A stretch of 64,000 bases of DNA from Heterotrichella gracilis (Eukaryota > Sar > Xanthophyceae > Tribonematales > Xanthonemataceae): positions 1-64,000 of the forward strand of contig JAULBX010001669.1 of assembly GCA_032358255.1 (NCBI GenBank), read 5' to 3'. Positions 1 through 12,360 of this stretch are shown here, piece after piece. A program made the position numbers and the translations under genes. How positions within the stretch are numbered: the stretch's first letter is position 1; every line of letters starts with the position of its first letter. Under the pieces are notes generated by a model. That model searched no databases, was not told the DNA's origin, and saw only the letters and a program-made list of their open reading frames with translations.

Positions 1-840
1 ATGAGCAGTTTCCGGATAAGTTCCTAAGTAGTATGAATTGAAGAGTATATAAGCAGCAAGCAAGTGAAGTGAACGAACATAGAGTTGAGTTGTGAAGTCT
101 TGTCTGTACACAGCGTTGCCATCTGTAACTATGAAAGGCCTTACCTACACACCGCCGAGACTCTGATTTCAATAGGGACGCCCCCAAGCCGCATGCGCGC
201 ACAGAGCCTGCCCCTCCCTCGCCTGCCCTTCCCCCATGCGCCTGGGCCTGCCACGCCAAGCCCCCAAGCCGCATGCGCGCACAGAGTCTGCCCTTAGTGT
301 CTGCGTGTCCCTTGTGTGTCCGTAATACTTGCTCCCATATGCATGCAACACTGCGGCGGCGTGGCCGGCTATGTCGAGGACGACTCCAGATTGGGGGAGG
401 TGCAAGCGCACGAGGATCAGGCTGCGTGCAAGCATGCAGCTTAAAGCTCAAAGTTTGGAGCTTTGTAACAGTCTCCCGTGGTCTTTTTTGTACTATTTCC
501 CACGGCGCAAACAGTTCAACTGTAAGTTACAAGGGTACCAGGAAGACCATGATTGTGTGTGTATGTACGTTTCCGCATACCATTTCTATCTGCTCAATGT
601 GGCCACTGTCTTAAGATATCTAAAGAGTACTACTAGACATTTCATTTCCTTGAAACAGAGGCCCTTACAAGACACAAGCCAGGCCAGGAAACACAAGAAT
701 ATGGAAAAAGGAACTCATGCGGTGCAAACCACGCCGGACTTTGGCGTCCGACGGCATTGCCACGCCATTGGTTCAAGTGTGATCAAATACTCACAGGACC
801 TATTACCCTTGGCTGGTTGCAACTTCAAGCACCTGGCATA
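1..840. other. Gene-free left edge, downstream of SF1
   Basis: No supported gene. Open frames here are short, overlap on both strands and resemble no family. On the minus strand a TGTAA element (+ strand 665-669), the usual green-algal polyadenylation signal, lies about 172 nt past the SF1 stop and is its likely 3' end signal. The only other structure is the direct repeat listed separately. Confidence 0.6.
181..293. repeat. Direct repeat, two 33-bp copies 80 bp apart
   Basis: Positions 181-213 and 261-293 are identical except for one C/T difference. Each copy holds the core CCGCATGCGCGCACAGAG. The 47-bp spacer is pyrimidine-rich. It looks like a small local duplication; no function is visible. 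Confidence 0.85.
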
Positions 841-3800
841 TCACCATGCCCTTCTTGTGTGACTGTGCCCATGCGTGCGCCCGGGGGGAGCGCCAGGCAG
901 TCCATTATAGTGGCGGTGATCATGTCCTGGCACACTTTGGCTTGAACGAGTGGCGCGCTGTCCAATCATAAACTGCCCTGCTGCACCGCCTTGGCTGATG
1001 GCGCCTTTGTACTCTCTAGCACTCCTTCTAAATACCTCCCCTCTACTATGCCTGTCATCATCCGCAACATGATCCCTTTGCAAGCCCCTTGCCCGGTCCC
1101 ACCCACGCTCCCTAGCCGGCGGGTGCTCACGGATCAGGCTTGGCCATGGGCGCGATGAAGCCTCAGTACCAGGCTCCATGGGAATCTCGCCTTCCTCTGA
1201 CACCTGCACACAAAGGAAAAACACAAGTGAAAAATGCTCATGTGCAGGTAGGCATTGGAGTAATAAAAGATACACACAACCTTGTCGCCGGAAGGAGAAA
1301 AAAAACGTATAAATTTACTCCCACTCCAATACCCTATTATGCCGTCCACAATTGGGCATGCCACCCACACTACTGGCTCTGTAGCCAACCTTTCCTACAT
1401 CCTTCCACAGCATGTCTAGCCAAGATGCCTTTATCGACTGGGGGCGTTGCAGGTTCTGCGCCTATCCGCTCTGCGTATTTTCGCTGACTATCATGCGTGG
1501 CTTAATTTTTATCTGATCATCAGGCCGGCAGCTGATTATGATATTAAAAACCAAAAAGAGAAAAAAAATGAAAGCGCTTTTGGGTTTGAAACAAAGAATT
1601 CCAGTGGGGTCGGGTGTGATGAAGAAGGGTTTGCTCTGACGCTCTGAATGTAAAAATTTCCTTCCCAAAGCGTCCCAATTCTTGCATTCCGTTATTCACG
1701 TACATTTATGTATTCGGCACCGTACTAGAGTAGTACTTCAATGATAGCATCTGACAACCATGTTGATGATTTGACCGCTGGCATTTGTTTATGATTTGTT
1801 ACGTGCTGCACCCCGCCCCCCACCCCCACCCTACACACACATACGGAAGCACACAGTAGCCGTTGCGCTGACGCACCTCAGGTGTGGCAGGTTTGGGAGG
1901 GGCTGGTGGCTTGGGTGGAGGTTTGGGCTTGGGTGGGTCTGGGGGCTGGGAGGGTGCGGGCCCCTGCCGCTGCTTGTGCTTGCCAGCCGATCCGTCTGTT
2001 TTGGAGGGAGGAGGGGGAGGCAAGGGAGTGGCCTGTGCCTGGGCTGTGCTGGTTGCCAACTTGTCATGTGGCTGGGACGACAAGAGGTCACCGCTGGCTG
2101 TCTCACAGATGTTGCCTCCTGATTCCTGCACCAGCGTCAGCCCTTAGCTTGAGTGTGCCCTTTGTAAAATATGTGAACGGTGACATGTACACAAACGATT
2201 ACATGTCAACAATCATCTATCATTTGCCCCCTTAAATTACAGGTCACAATTGGCTAATGCACCAAATGACCTCTGACATCGTTGCCTAGCACCCCTCGAA
2301 GCTGCAGCATGGCTCCAAAATGCTGTAATGCATGCACCTGACTGCAGTGAACACTGGAGTGGGCGCGCGCACCTGGTGCCCAGTGCCATGCTGGCGCTCG
2401 ACAGCAGTGGTGTCCGCAGGTGTTCTTGTGGTACCCTCCTCCATTAACTCATGCTGGCTCACCACAGGGCGTGCTACTTCCGCAGCCACAAGACCGCCAC
2501 CGTTGATCTCCTCGCCAGGGTCCTGCAAAAAATGTTTCACAAGTGCACATCCATGTCTCTACACAAGCAATACCTTCCATGACTCATGGACCACGAGGCA
2601 TGTTGGAACAACCCAGCATTGAGCATTACACAGTAAGGAACCACATATGGGGCCAAGGCACATGCCTGCAGCCACTAAAGCAACAGCAGGCAATAATCAC
2701 ATGTGCATCATGATCATGCGCATGCCTCTACTGACGGCATGCTTGTGTGAACAAGGTGGAACAGCTGTGAACCCCCAGCATGGATTATCGTGCAAGCAAT
2801 GGGTCCCCCTCCGCCCCGCCTTTCAATGGGTAGTCCCCGTCACCCGCTGGCTCACCTGTTGGTAGGTGTGCGGGTAGGGCAGCGGCGCATGGTGCATGTG
2901 GGTGAAGGCCGGGTCCACGTTGGGCAGCGGCGCGTGCGGGTCGGGGTAGTGGGTGGCCCTGCTGGCCTCTGCTGCACCATAGCGGGGGTACGCGGCATAC
3001 CCGTAGTCATGCGCCTGTACCACACACAAAATGTTAGTGCAACATTGCCAGGTAATGGCCAGTTTGCAGGCTTGGCCATAACTCACACGACCCCTCCTTC
3101 CACAAAAAGGGCTGGGATGGCCTGCGCCTGCCACAGCCTTGCGGGAAAAGCACCTGGCAGCTCAATGTGTACCTGGTACCCCACCACAGCATGAGCATGC
3201 AGCGGCTCCGCAGTGTCCATTCCAGGTGGTGCAGGCTCGCCCTCCTCCCCTGGCGGCGCGGGCTCACTTTGCACAAGCAGCGCAACACTGCTGGGAAGGC
3301 CGTGCCCTGAGGCTGCTGGGTGAGGGCGGGGGGCTGGCGGTGGTGGTGGTGGTGGTGGTGGTGGTGGCACAAGGGCCGCCCCCTGTGCCTGTTCACCTGC
3401 TGCTGCTGCCAGTTCGCCCCCCGCAAGGCACGTGGCAGGCAGCTGGTTGACACCCTGGTCCAGCGCCTCCGCCCTGCAACACAATGCACCATGACACACA
3501 TGCAAATCATTGAAAACTGTGCAATGGCGTGTATGGTCCACATCATTGCCACCACAATTTGCGCAGTCCCCGCAATGAAGTCCACTCCTTGGGTGGGATT
3601 GCACAGCCCCAAGCACCTTGTGCAGCTGGAAGACATGTGACATGGGCAGCATCGCTTCAACCGCACGGCACCAAACAGCTTACCCATCCACCGCCGATGG
3701 CAGACCCTCTCCAAACCCGCCTGCACCCTCCGCCGGGGCCGCGGCGGCCTGTGTAGCGTAAGGCTGATACTCATAGTGGGTGTCATATGCAGGGGGGTAC

Positions 3801-6607
3801 TGCTGGTAATAGGGATCGTAGTAGGGGGCAGGAGGTGTGGGATATGGCCCGGCCGGCAGCAGCGGCAGGTGGGTTGGTGTTGGCTGGTCTGTGGACCATG
3901 TTGCAGCTGCGGGGGCAGCAGGGAGGGAAGCAGCATTCTTTGCGCGCACTACCAGGCGCTTGCCAGCCACCTGCAGAAGGGAGCAGGCTGCGATGGTGAG
4001 GAGAAAGCGGGAAGCAGTTGTGGCGCGCAGGGGACACAAGCCACACAAGCACATTGCAACGGCTAGAGGACCGCTGATAACATGTGCCATGCAACTTAGG
4101 CAGTGCCTCAACCTTTGCTAATTCCTCTACCGTCCTGTTCAAGGACAGCCTGCATCTTTGTTATTTTTTTTTTTTTTCCGGTGCCGTGCAAGATGCAGCA
4201 GTAGATGCAACCATGCACACACTGCTGCATGATTGGAGTCGCTGCACATGGGCAGCAAGATGACCCTTCCCACCTGGTGATTGTTGAGATGCGCCACCGC
4301 CTGCGCCGCCGCCTGCTCACTGGCCACGCGCACAAAACCAAACCCTTTGTGCTGGCCTGTTGCGCGGTCCACAATGACATTGCACTCCACCACCGGCACC
4401 AGCGACGCAAATAACGCATGCAGTGAGGGCTCATCCATGGAGGGTGGGATATGTCCAACATACAGGTTGCAGGGGTCGTTGCGATCCGAGCTGGCGGGGT
4501 TGTATGGTGGGGGCCGGGGGGGAGGAGGTGCAGGTGCTCCGGGCATAGCAGGCACCCTGTAGCAATCCACATTGGTTGAAAAATGAAAGTGTGGGCAGAG
4601 CATATTAAATGGCCCAGTTGACAATGTTGTTGCACATGGATACCTAGTGACAATCATGTCCAACACATATAACAATGCCCAGGATATTGCAGCATGCCAG
4701 CCCCCATTTTCTGCAGACTACAAACAAACAACCAATTTTTGCACACCTTGGGCCTGGCCCCTCGCCCCCCAGCTCCTGCAGGAAAGTGTGGTACTCGCTG
4801 TCCATCTGGTGCGCGCCCACCCCCGTGCTGCGCGCAATGTCCCGCTGGTACTGCTCCTCCACCTGGCCGCGCAGGTGGTCCGGCAAGCGGTAGGGCTCGT
4901 CCTCCCCCTCGCCATGGGTGGAGGCCAACAGTTCGTGGTCACGCAGCGTGCCTGGAATATGCAGGGGCAGTGAATCACATGCCATGTGGCGGTGAGCGGT
5001 TAACGAAGATGGCATGCATATGACGGTATATGAGCAGCCAGCACAACATGCGCCAGCCTGCCCACCACGCATAAAGCATGACCTACTATGCCTTCAACAT
5101 TCATGAGAACGCTGCATCATGAACCCAAGGGTGTGTATGCAGTGCAGCCAGCAAGCCCCGCAGCCATCCTGCCGCTAGTGCACACACCATTGAGTGTTGC
5201 AAGCTCCCGCAACTGCTTGCGCTTGTGCTCATTCTGCGTCTCATCTGTTGGAACCAGAAGCTTTTGTACCATGTCGGCAGCCTGCGGTGGGAGTCACAAA
5301 GCACCTGCTGTCAGCAAGGCATGCAATGCATGGTACGAGATCAGAGGCAGTGTAATGCCAGGCATTGCGCGTCATCCCACACACAGCCGGCGCATCCCAA
5401 AGCGCCTGCAAATGCAGACATGCAGGTTGCATCTTTGCACCATGATGCCGACCATCACCCCATGATGCGACCATCACTCCCCCCCACCTTCTCCACCGCC
5501 TCCTCACTGTCCGCTGTAATGAGAACATGCAGATCCTCGCTGTCAGACGGGTCAGGCTTGGCGTCCCTGCCACGGCCCCGCCCCTCCTTTACCGACCCGC
5601 GGCCCCTGATGGCAATTTTGGCGCCACTCTCCTGCTCCATGCGTTTCTGCGTGTTGCCCCGCGGGCCAATGATGAGGCCAATGAAGTTGTAGCCGGGGTA
5701 GCTCGCCACAGGGATGTCGATGCGTCGCTTCTTCTTCTCGGGGCGGTAGTCGGTGGGCGGTCGGAAGCTGGGGCTGCGCTTGATGAGCTCTGTGATAAGC
5801 TCCTGCAGGTTAGTGGGTGAAGTGGGTTCAGCAACAGTCCAAGCTGACTTCAGGCAACATGCATACAGCACCCATCGGCAGGCCAACATTGGTCAAACAT
5901 GTAGTCAGTGGCATGCACCCACCGTGCGTTGCTTCACCAGTGCCTCCTTGCTGCGCTGCTCGCGCGTGTTGGTGCGCATGCCGTTCTGGTCATACACTGG
6001 CTCGGGCGACATGCCACGCTCCGCATCAGACACCAAATCCTCATAGTACTTGCCCGCCTGAATCAGCTGAAGCTTCTGGTTGACCTGCATGGGGGGTGCG
6101 TGCAAATAATGAGCAACTGAGGAGGTACTGTGTCTTGAACACTGTCCAGACGTGGCAGTCTTTCCTGATGCCAAGCTGGATATGCATCAACACAACAGCC
6201 GCATCACCTTCACCGGTGTGGTTCCTTACCACGTTGAGCTTGCGGTGCACCTCCATGGTTTCAGGGTCTGCCAGGTGTGCCATGATAGGTGGCAGCACAC
6301 CAGTAGCAGGCACAAGGGCAGACCCCGGGGCAGGTGCGTCTGGCTGGGGCTCCCAGCGGCTGCGCTTGCGCCTGCGCGGCTCACCCTCCTCGCCACCAGG
6401 GCCACTGGCAGACTCAGGCTCGGCCTGGATGGTATCAAGCTGCTTCTTGCTAGCATGCGCGTCAGTGCCAGCCTCCTCAATAGCGGCAGAATGGGGTACT
6501 GATGCCGGCTTTGCATCTGGACCCCACCGCGTTTTCTTCCTCTTGCGCTCCTTGGGTGGCTGGCTGGGTGCTGCTGCATCACCCACTGCTTCCTCGGAAT
6601 TGGCCAT
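841..6607 (-). CDS. SF1: Splicing factor 1 / branchpoint-binding protein, plant type (KH + RRM)
   Basis: Recognises the intron branchpoint and pairs with U2AF in early spliceosome assembly in the nucleus. Twelve exons: 6607-6230, 6084-5923, 5802-5488, 5281-5188, 4951-4747, 4556-4274, 3970-3684, 3473-3173, 3014-2856, 2522-2373, 2125-1877, 1203-841; about 981 aa. Residues 1-126 carry two basic RS-W motifs ([15 protein letters not shown]) of the U2AF-ligand type. The KH-QUA2 domain (about 200-315) has [20 protein letters not shown] and ends [11 protein letters not shown]. An RRM follows ([17 protein letters not shown], about 410-490), then a Tyr/Pro-rich tail with a run of eleven prolines and an Arg-rich end. 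The CCHC knuckles expected after the KH domain are absent. Domain identity is certain; the last three exons rest on phase and composition only. Confidence 0.93.
3339..3367. repeat. GGT microsatellite coding polyproline in SF1
   Basis: About nine GGT units on the plus strand read as CCA/CCC proline codons in SF1 exon 8 on the minus strand. Repeat length variation here would alter the protein in frame. Confidence 0.9.
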
Positions 6608-7685
6608 GATGGAGCCTAGGTCCAGTGTATCGCAACTCTACGTGCCCTTCCTCAGTGGTGCTGATTGCCTGATTGTGTAGTTCAGGGTGCAGCTGAGCGC
6701 CAAGGGAATTTCACAAGCAGTTTGCTGGAAGTAGGCTGAGCCATTAATATGGCGGAGACATTTGTCACTGCCAAGCAGGTGGGGCAGAGATTGTGTTGCA
6801 ACCGCACAGTGGGTCATCCAATAATATTGCATGCACAAAGCATGCATATGCCCACCTGCATATACCATGCGAACCTGCTGCGGCGCTCCCTTCGGAAGCT
6901 GGGCGAGACAACATCTCCCCTTTACATAGCTATTACTGTTGAATACTGGAATAGCGCAAAATGAGGGGCAGTGAAGTAGTACGGCGTTCACTAGTAAGTG
7001 CATGCCTCGTGCCTGCCTGTGTGCATGCTGGTGGGCACTGGTTTAACGGCAGCGCCCTGAAGCCAGTGTCAGTCGACAAACAACTGCGTTCCCTGGTTTT
7101 TCTGTTTGCAGGGGCACTCGGTGAAAAAGTTTCCCACTTGCGCGTTTGCATATTACTGAGTTTGCAACCTGCCGAGTGACTCACTGAGGCTGAGGCTCGG
7201 TTAAGGGTTTAGGGTTCAGCGTATTTCCTCCCCTTCAAGGGGATCAGCTGATGCACCCTTCGTGAAATCACGAGCTCCTCTCGACAACTCTCGCGGCCAA
7301 AGATACCAACCACTTCCTGCTTGCAACACAAGAGACATCGGTGTGCACCAGTCCCTGCACAACTGCGCTGTCGATTGGCCTGGGCTGGCACAGTCGTTGG
7401 CACGCCGGAACCCCAGAGGTGCAAACGATACCTCTGAGGCACAGCCTGTGATGGGGACAAGTCCCTTTGCAAGCGTTTGAACAGTTCAGCAGGGTTTCGG
7501 TTGGGCCATATTCGTGCCTACTTTTCTTCGCGTGGTGTTTGCCAATCCTTGCCACGATACAACTCTAGTGGTGGTAGACCAACGACCCTTTACGCTTTTG
7601 GTCCTCGTACCCTAACTTGCTTGTAGCACAGCCAGCGTGCTGTGTGCTTTGTTCAGCGCTACCTGCTTCTGGAGCGATTAGAAAC
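6608..7685. promoter_or_regulatory. Shared upstream region of SF1 and SEC1
   Basis: The 1.08 kb between two divergent start codons must hold both promoters. A telomere-type motif (AAGGGTTTAGGGTT) lies at 7203-7216, about 470 bp before the SEC1 start. No TATA box or gene could be identified with confidence. Confidence 0.5.
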
Positions 7686-10600
7686 ATGGTGGACTCCTTG
7701 AAGAAAATCACGAAGGACAGGCTCCTGGTGCGTGGCACTGGCCTATCCAATGCGTGCACCCCTCATGCTTCACCTGGAGTACTGAAGGCTGGTGGTGTCC
7801 TGCAGGTGGAGATGCTAGGGGCTGTCCGAGAGTCGTCGGGGAACGACTGGTCCGTTCTGGTCCTCGATCCAAGGACAACGAAAGTGATGTCAGCTTCTTG
7901 CCGCATCAGTGAGATCATGGACTACAGTGTCAGCTGTAAGTGGGGGGTTGCAGTGGGTTGGTCTAGACTTGCCTTCTTGCAACTCTTAGATATGCAGCTA
8001 AAATATGTAGTGAGCATATTTCACATCGGACAATCGGGTGCTGACACTGCCATAACGGAAAACGTTGATGGCATGCATGCATATAGCTATGGACACAGGC
8101 ACATGTGCTGGATGTGAACCCAAACGTAGTCACAGCTCAACGGGACTCGCTGTGCCCTGCAGTGGTGGAGGACTTGAACAAAAGGCGCGAGCCCCTGCCA
8201 GCGCTGCAGGGCATCTATTTCATCACCCCGTCAAATGCGTCGGTGTCAAGGCTAGTGAGCGACTTTCAGTCAGCATCTATGGCACAGTACAAGAAGGTGC
8301 ACGTCTTCTTCTCCTCCAAAGTCTCTGGTCAGCTTCTGCAGATGATCAAGGATTGTGCCCCATTGAGGGCACGTTTGGCAACCCTGAAGGAGGTGAGTGG
8401 GGGCACTCAGGGCCTGTGCATATGTGCCGTGCCTTCTCGCCTGAGCCGGTGTGTCAAGACTGAAAGGCTTTGTTTCCACGGCAGGTGAACTTTGAGTGGC
8501 TTGCGGTTGACAGGCGGACGTTTGTCACAGACCAGGAGCGCGCCCTTGTGACCTTCTTTGGGGAGGGCAACGAGGGTACACCCTTGTACAGAAGCGAGTT
8601 GACAACAACTGTCAATCGGCTGGTGACAGTGTTCGCCTCATTGAAGGTGGGCTGCTCATTTACAGGCACTGTAGAATGGCATCAACAACATGCTACAGCT
8701 GGGTTTCTGGTAACATTTGTGCTGTCAACCCTTGCATTGCATGTGCATTCTACTTAGAAGGTCACCACTTGACGGTTAAACCCTAAACCCTAAGGGTAGC
8801 AATTATCGTTGCTGTGACAGTGCATAACAGTCTTCAAGCATTTTGCTCGTGGTTGCAGATGTTCCCAGCCATTCGCTTCCGCCTGCCCAAGCCCTCAGAG
8901 GACCTGCCTGGTGTGGCAACTCGGCTGCTCATCTCCCAGCGCATTGCCGCAGACTTGCATGAGCGGTTATTGGAGATGCAGCGCACAGGTCTGCTGCCTC
9001 CTGGGGAGCAATGCGAGCTGGTGATCACGGATCGCTCCTTCGATGCAGTGGCACCCATCATCCATGAATGGACCTATGAGGCCATGCTGTATGACTTGGT
9101 GGGCCCTCCCCAACTGTCAGGAAGCACCTTCAAGTACGAAGCCGAGACACAGGGCGGTAAGTGCACACACTGCAGGGCTTTTGCTCACACCAACCTCCAG
9201 CCGGTCATGACTTCACAACTGCGGCTTGCAGGCAAGAAGGAGAACAAGGATCACCTGCTGGACGAATCCGATGACCTGTGGACCGCCATGCGCCACAAGC
9301 ACATCGCTGAGGTGAACATGAAGCTGTCAGAGAAACTGAACGAGTTCAAACAGAAGAACAAGGCGGCTCAGTATGCACAGGCGGGTGCAGGGCTGGACAA
9401 CATGCGAGCCTTCCGGCAACTAGTGCAGGCAATCCCTGAGTACAGGTAATGTCATGTCCATGGCAGGGCGCTGTTTATGTGGCAAGTTGTACGACCTTAA
9501 GCTGACCCTGTGTTTGCCATGGCAGGGAGCAGCTGAGCAAGCTGTACGTGCATGCTGAGATGGCCTCCTTGCTGAACCACCAGATGGATGAGCGCAACCT
9601 GCGCGAGCTGGGCAAGCTGGAGCAGGACCTGGTGTTTGGAGACGCAACCTCAAAGGAGGTCATCTCCTTCCTCACTACTAACCAGAACATTCCTTCACAG
9701 GATAAGGTGCGATTGAATGGTGTGGGTGCACGTTTAAATTGGGGTACGGTAGTAAGAGCCGCATTCTGATCCGCAAATGGGTGGCTGTGTTGCAGGTGCG
9801 TCTGCTGATGTGCTATGCAGCCACCCACCCTGAGAAGCTGGATGGCAACAAGCAGAGCAAGTACCAGCAGCTGGCTAAGCTGTCCACAGGGGAGATGGAG
9901 ACCATCAACTGCTTGGAAAACTTTGGCATTCCTGTGCGCAAGCACAGCAAGTCCACTGGCCTGTCGTTCAGCCGCAACAAGAAGCGCCTTGTGCGGAAGG
10001 TCAGTGCGGCATGAGATACCATTGCAATGCTCGCCACAAATTCAATTGTATGTCGTCGCATTGCATGAAAGGATGCCCAGGTGACCTGCCTCGTTTTCAA
10101 CTGCTACACGCACATGTCATCACAATCACAGCACCTCCGCCCTTTGTACTCACCCCCATGGTACCCCCACATTTGCCTGCAGGAACGCGAGGCTGATGAG
10201 GATGAGGAGCAGTGGGCCTTGTCCCGCTTCAACCCAGTGCTGCAGGACGTGGTGGAGGACCTGGCAGCGGGGCGCCTGTCTGTAGAGGAGTACCCGTATG
10301 TGCGCCCGCCGGCGTCAGCGGACTCAGGTAGGCAGCAGGTTCACCACAAATGTTGCATGCCATTGGTTGGCAGTACAAAACCTGAAGGGCATCTGCGCCT
10401 GCCTTTCAAGTGCTGATTGCCATTGGTGCTTGGCTGTGGATTGATGGGCACTGTCATCAATGAGTGGCGTTGCTGCTCTACAGGGGCGTCCAGCACTTTC
10501 CGGGGCATGTCAGCCCGCACTCGCGCACCCAACTGGGCCAAGAAAGCAGCAGACACGTCTCTGGAAGGCGCTAAACCCAAGGTATAGTGCTCACCAATTT

Positions 10601-10887
10601 TTGCCCTGCACCACTCTTGACATACTACCCATGTACCCCCGAATGTACTCCCTGTTGGTGTGAAGTTTCCATGTGTGCCTTTGCAGGGAAAGCACATTGT
10701 TGTCTTCGTCATTGGCGGTCTCACGCGCAGCGAGGTCCGGTCAGCCCATAAGCTATCCGCCAAGCTGGGCCGTGAGGTATTGCTGGGCAGCACCTCGTTG
10801 GAGACACCCACCTCCTTCCTGGGCAAGCTCTCGGAGCTGGGCAGCGCTACTGCTGACGTGGCAGCGTTGGAGATCTCCCAGATGTAG
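7686..10887 (+). CDS. SEC1: Sec1/Munc18-family vesicle fusion protein (KEULE-like)
   Basis: SM protein that binds syntaxin-type SNAREs and promotes exocytic fusion at the plasma membrane, including cell-plate formation in plants. Eleven exons: 7686-7727, 7806-7935, 8163-8392, 8485-8646, 8859-9156, 9232-9445, 9526-9706, 9796-9999, 10183-10327, 10484-10581, 10687-10887; 634 aa, normal for the family. Family blocks are LVLDPRTTKVMSA (domain 1), GIYFITPS, ELVITDRSFDAVAPIIHEWT (domain 2), LVQAIPEYREQLSKLYVHAE (domain 3a) and VFVIGGLTRSEVRSA near the C terminus. All phases agree, and the start MVDSLKKI is the first ATG of the frame that fits the family. A TGTAA element lies at 11363. Plasma-membrane Sec1 rather than Vps33, Vps45 or Sly1 is inferred from the overall resemblance. 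Confidence 0.95.
8776..8796. repeat. Interstitial telomere-type repeat in SEC1 intron 4
   Basis: About three tandem CCCTAAA units in the middle of intron 4, far from any chromosome end. It contains the plant telo-box AAACCCTAA. Confidence 0.85.
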
Positions 10888-12360
10888 GCGTGCATGGATA
10901 GGCAATGTCTTCTTCCGGCAGGCATTGCACATGTTTTTGCACAGCGCATACAATGGCCCTGCAGCTGCACACTGGAGGAGCAGCATTCTAAAACTTGGGA
11001 TGAGGGGCATTAAGTGCTGCAGTAAGGCACTGTTGAATACAGCGCAGTTGCCAGCAACACAAGTAATGCACGGTGTGCACACATTTTAGCGTGCATGTTC
11101 AATGTCATTGATAACCAGTGCCACCTCAGTCCATGGTCTCCAAAAGGAAGCGGCCTGGCCTGCAATTTGCTGTTGGTTGCTCAAATCAATGGTAGCTCCA
11201 AGTTGTTGACCTGTTTTGCCATCACTGTCCACTTACAACTGTCGTGATAAGGGCAATCATTAATCTCCAGGGGCTCTTTCTTATCTGAATGTTATGTTTG
11301 TTTACTTGGGGTGAGACGAAGCTTGCCCTGCCAAGTGGATGATTGCATGCTTTGGTTTAATGTGTAATGATAACAACTAAAATTGTTAACGTTGGGTTCA
11401 CTTTGTGTTCGCAATTGCCGTGGTGGCCAGATTAATCTGCACCGTAATACGTACTATGATTGAATATTAATTGATTAATTAATCAAACCTGGAGCATATT
11501 AAGTATCACAAGGAATTACGCTAGCGCTGTAATACTTTACATTCAAGCTTCTTGCCTTGCACCCGTCAAAAATGGCCATGGCCGGCCTAACCCCACATTG
11601 CGCGTTTCCTTTTTGTTTATAGAAAGAAAAAGGAAGGAAGGGGACGCACGGTGGCGGAGTTTGGAGGCCACTGGCTTGCATCAGGACACCACAACCAGTC
11701 AGAACGGCTAAGCAAACACAGGCCTTAGCCATTGCCAGCATGCAGGGCACGCAAAAGGGTATTACGTTTAGTGTACACATGCTATGCTATGCTGTGTACA
11801 TCTAAGGTTGACGGAGCAATGCCGCATTGGCATTTCAGATGGTCAACATTAATGACGCGACTCCTCATCTCAATAGCAGAAGTGCTGGGAAACAGACATA
11901 TTTTACAAGGTTACACGTAATACGATTCACATGTACAATCATATGCATGTAAAATGGCTCGACAATAGTGGATAAACAAGTCAATACGCCAAGTTGCAGT
12001 TGCCAATGTTCAATAGCGTGCGCTGCATGGGTGCCAATAGCGAGTAGTACTGCCGTACTAGCAGCCTGCTAACGCCCATGCAACATGAGACCTTATATAT
12101 AACATCCATGCATACCACACAGCAACTGACTGGCAGCATGCGCAGCGACTGGTGGTCCCTGTTAGCCAGGTTAATTTGGCCAATGCGCAAGCATAACATG
12201 CTCCAGCAGTAGTGCCTTTCATTTGCACCCTGTGTCAACCAGGTGAAAACCAAAATCATGGGTCTGAGGTGTTGCCACCCAGGACCAGTCGCCATCTGGC
12301 TTTCTGCCGCGAACCCCAAGACCCCGCGCCATGCTGAGACAGAAGTTCAGTAGGATGTCC
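10888..12360. other. Intergenic region between convergent SEC1 and PSMA1
   Basis: Holds the 3' ends of both neighbours. The part at about 11280-11530 is AT-rich, with an ATTAATTGATTAATTAAT block at 11466-11483. No coding or RNA gene was recognised. Confidence 0.6.

Noticed and set aside
8776-8796. Telomeric repeats as sign of a chromosome end or fusion
   Set aside because: Only two to three units, inside an intron of an intact gene.
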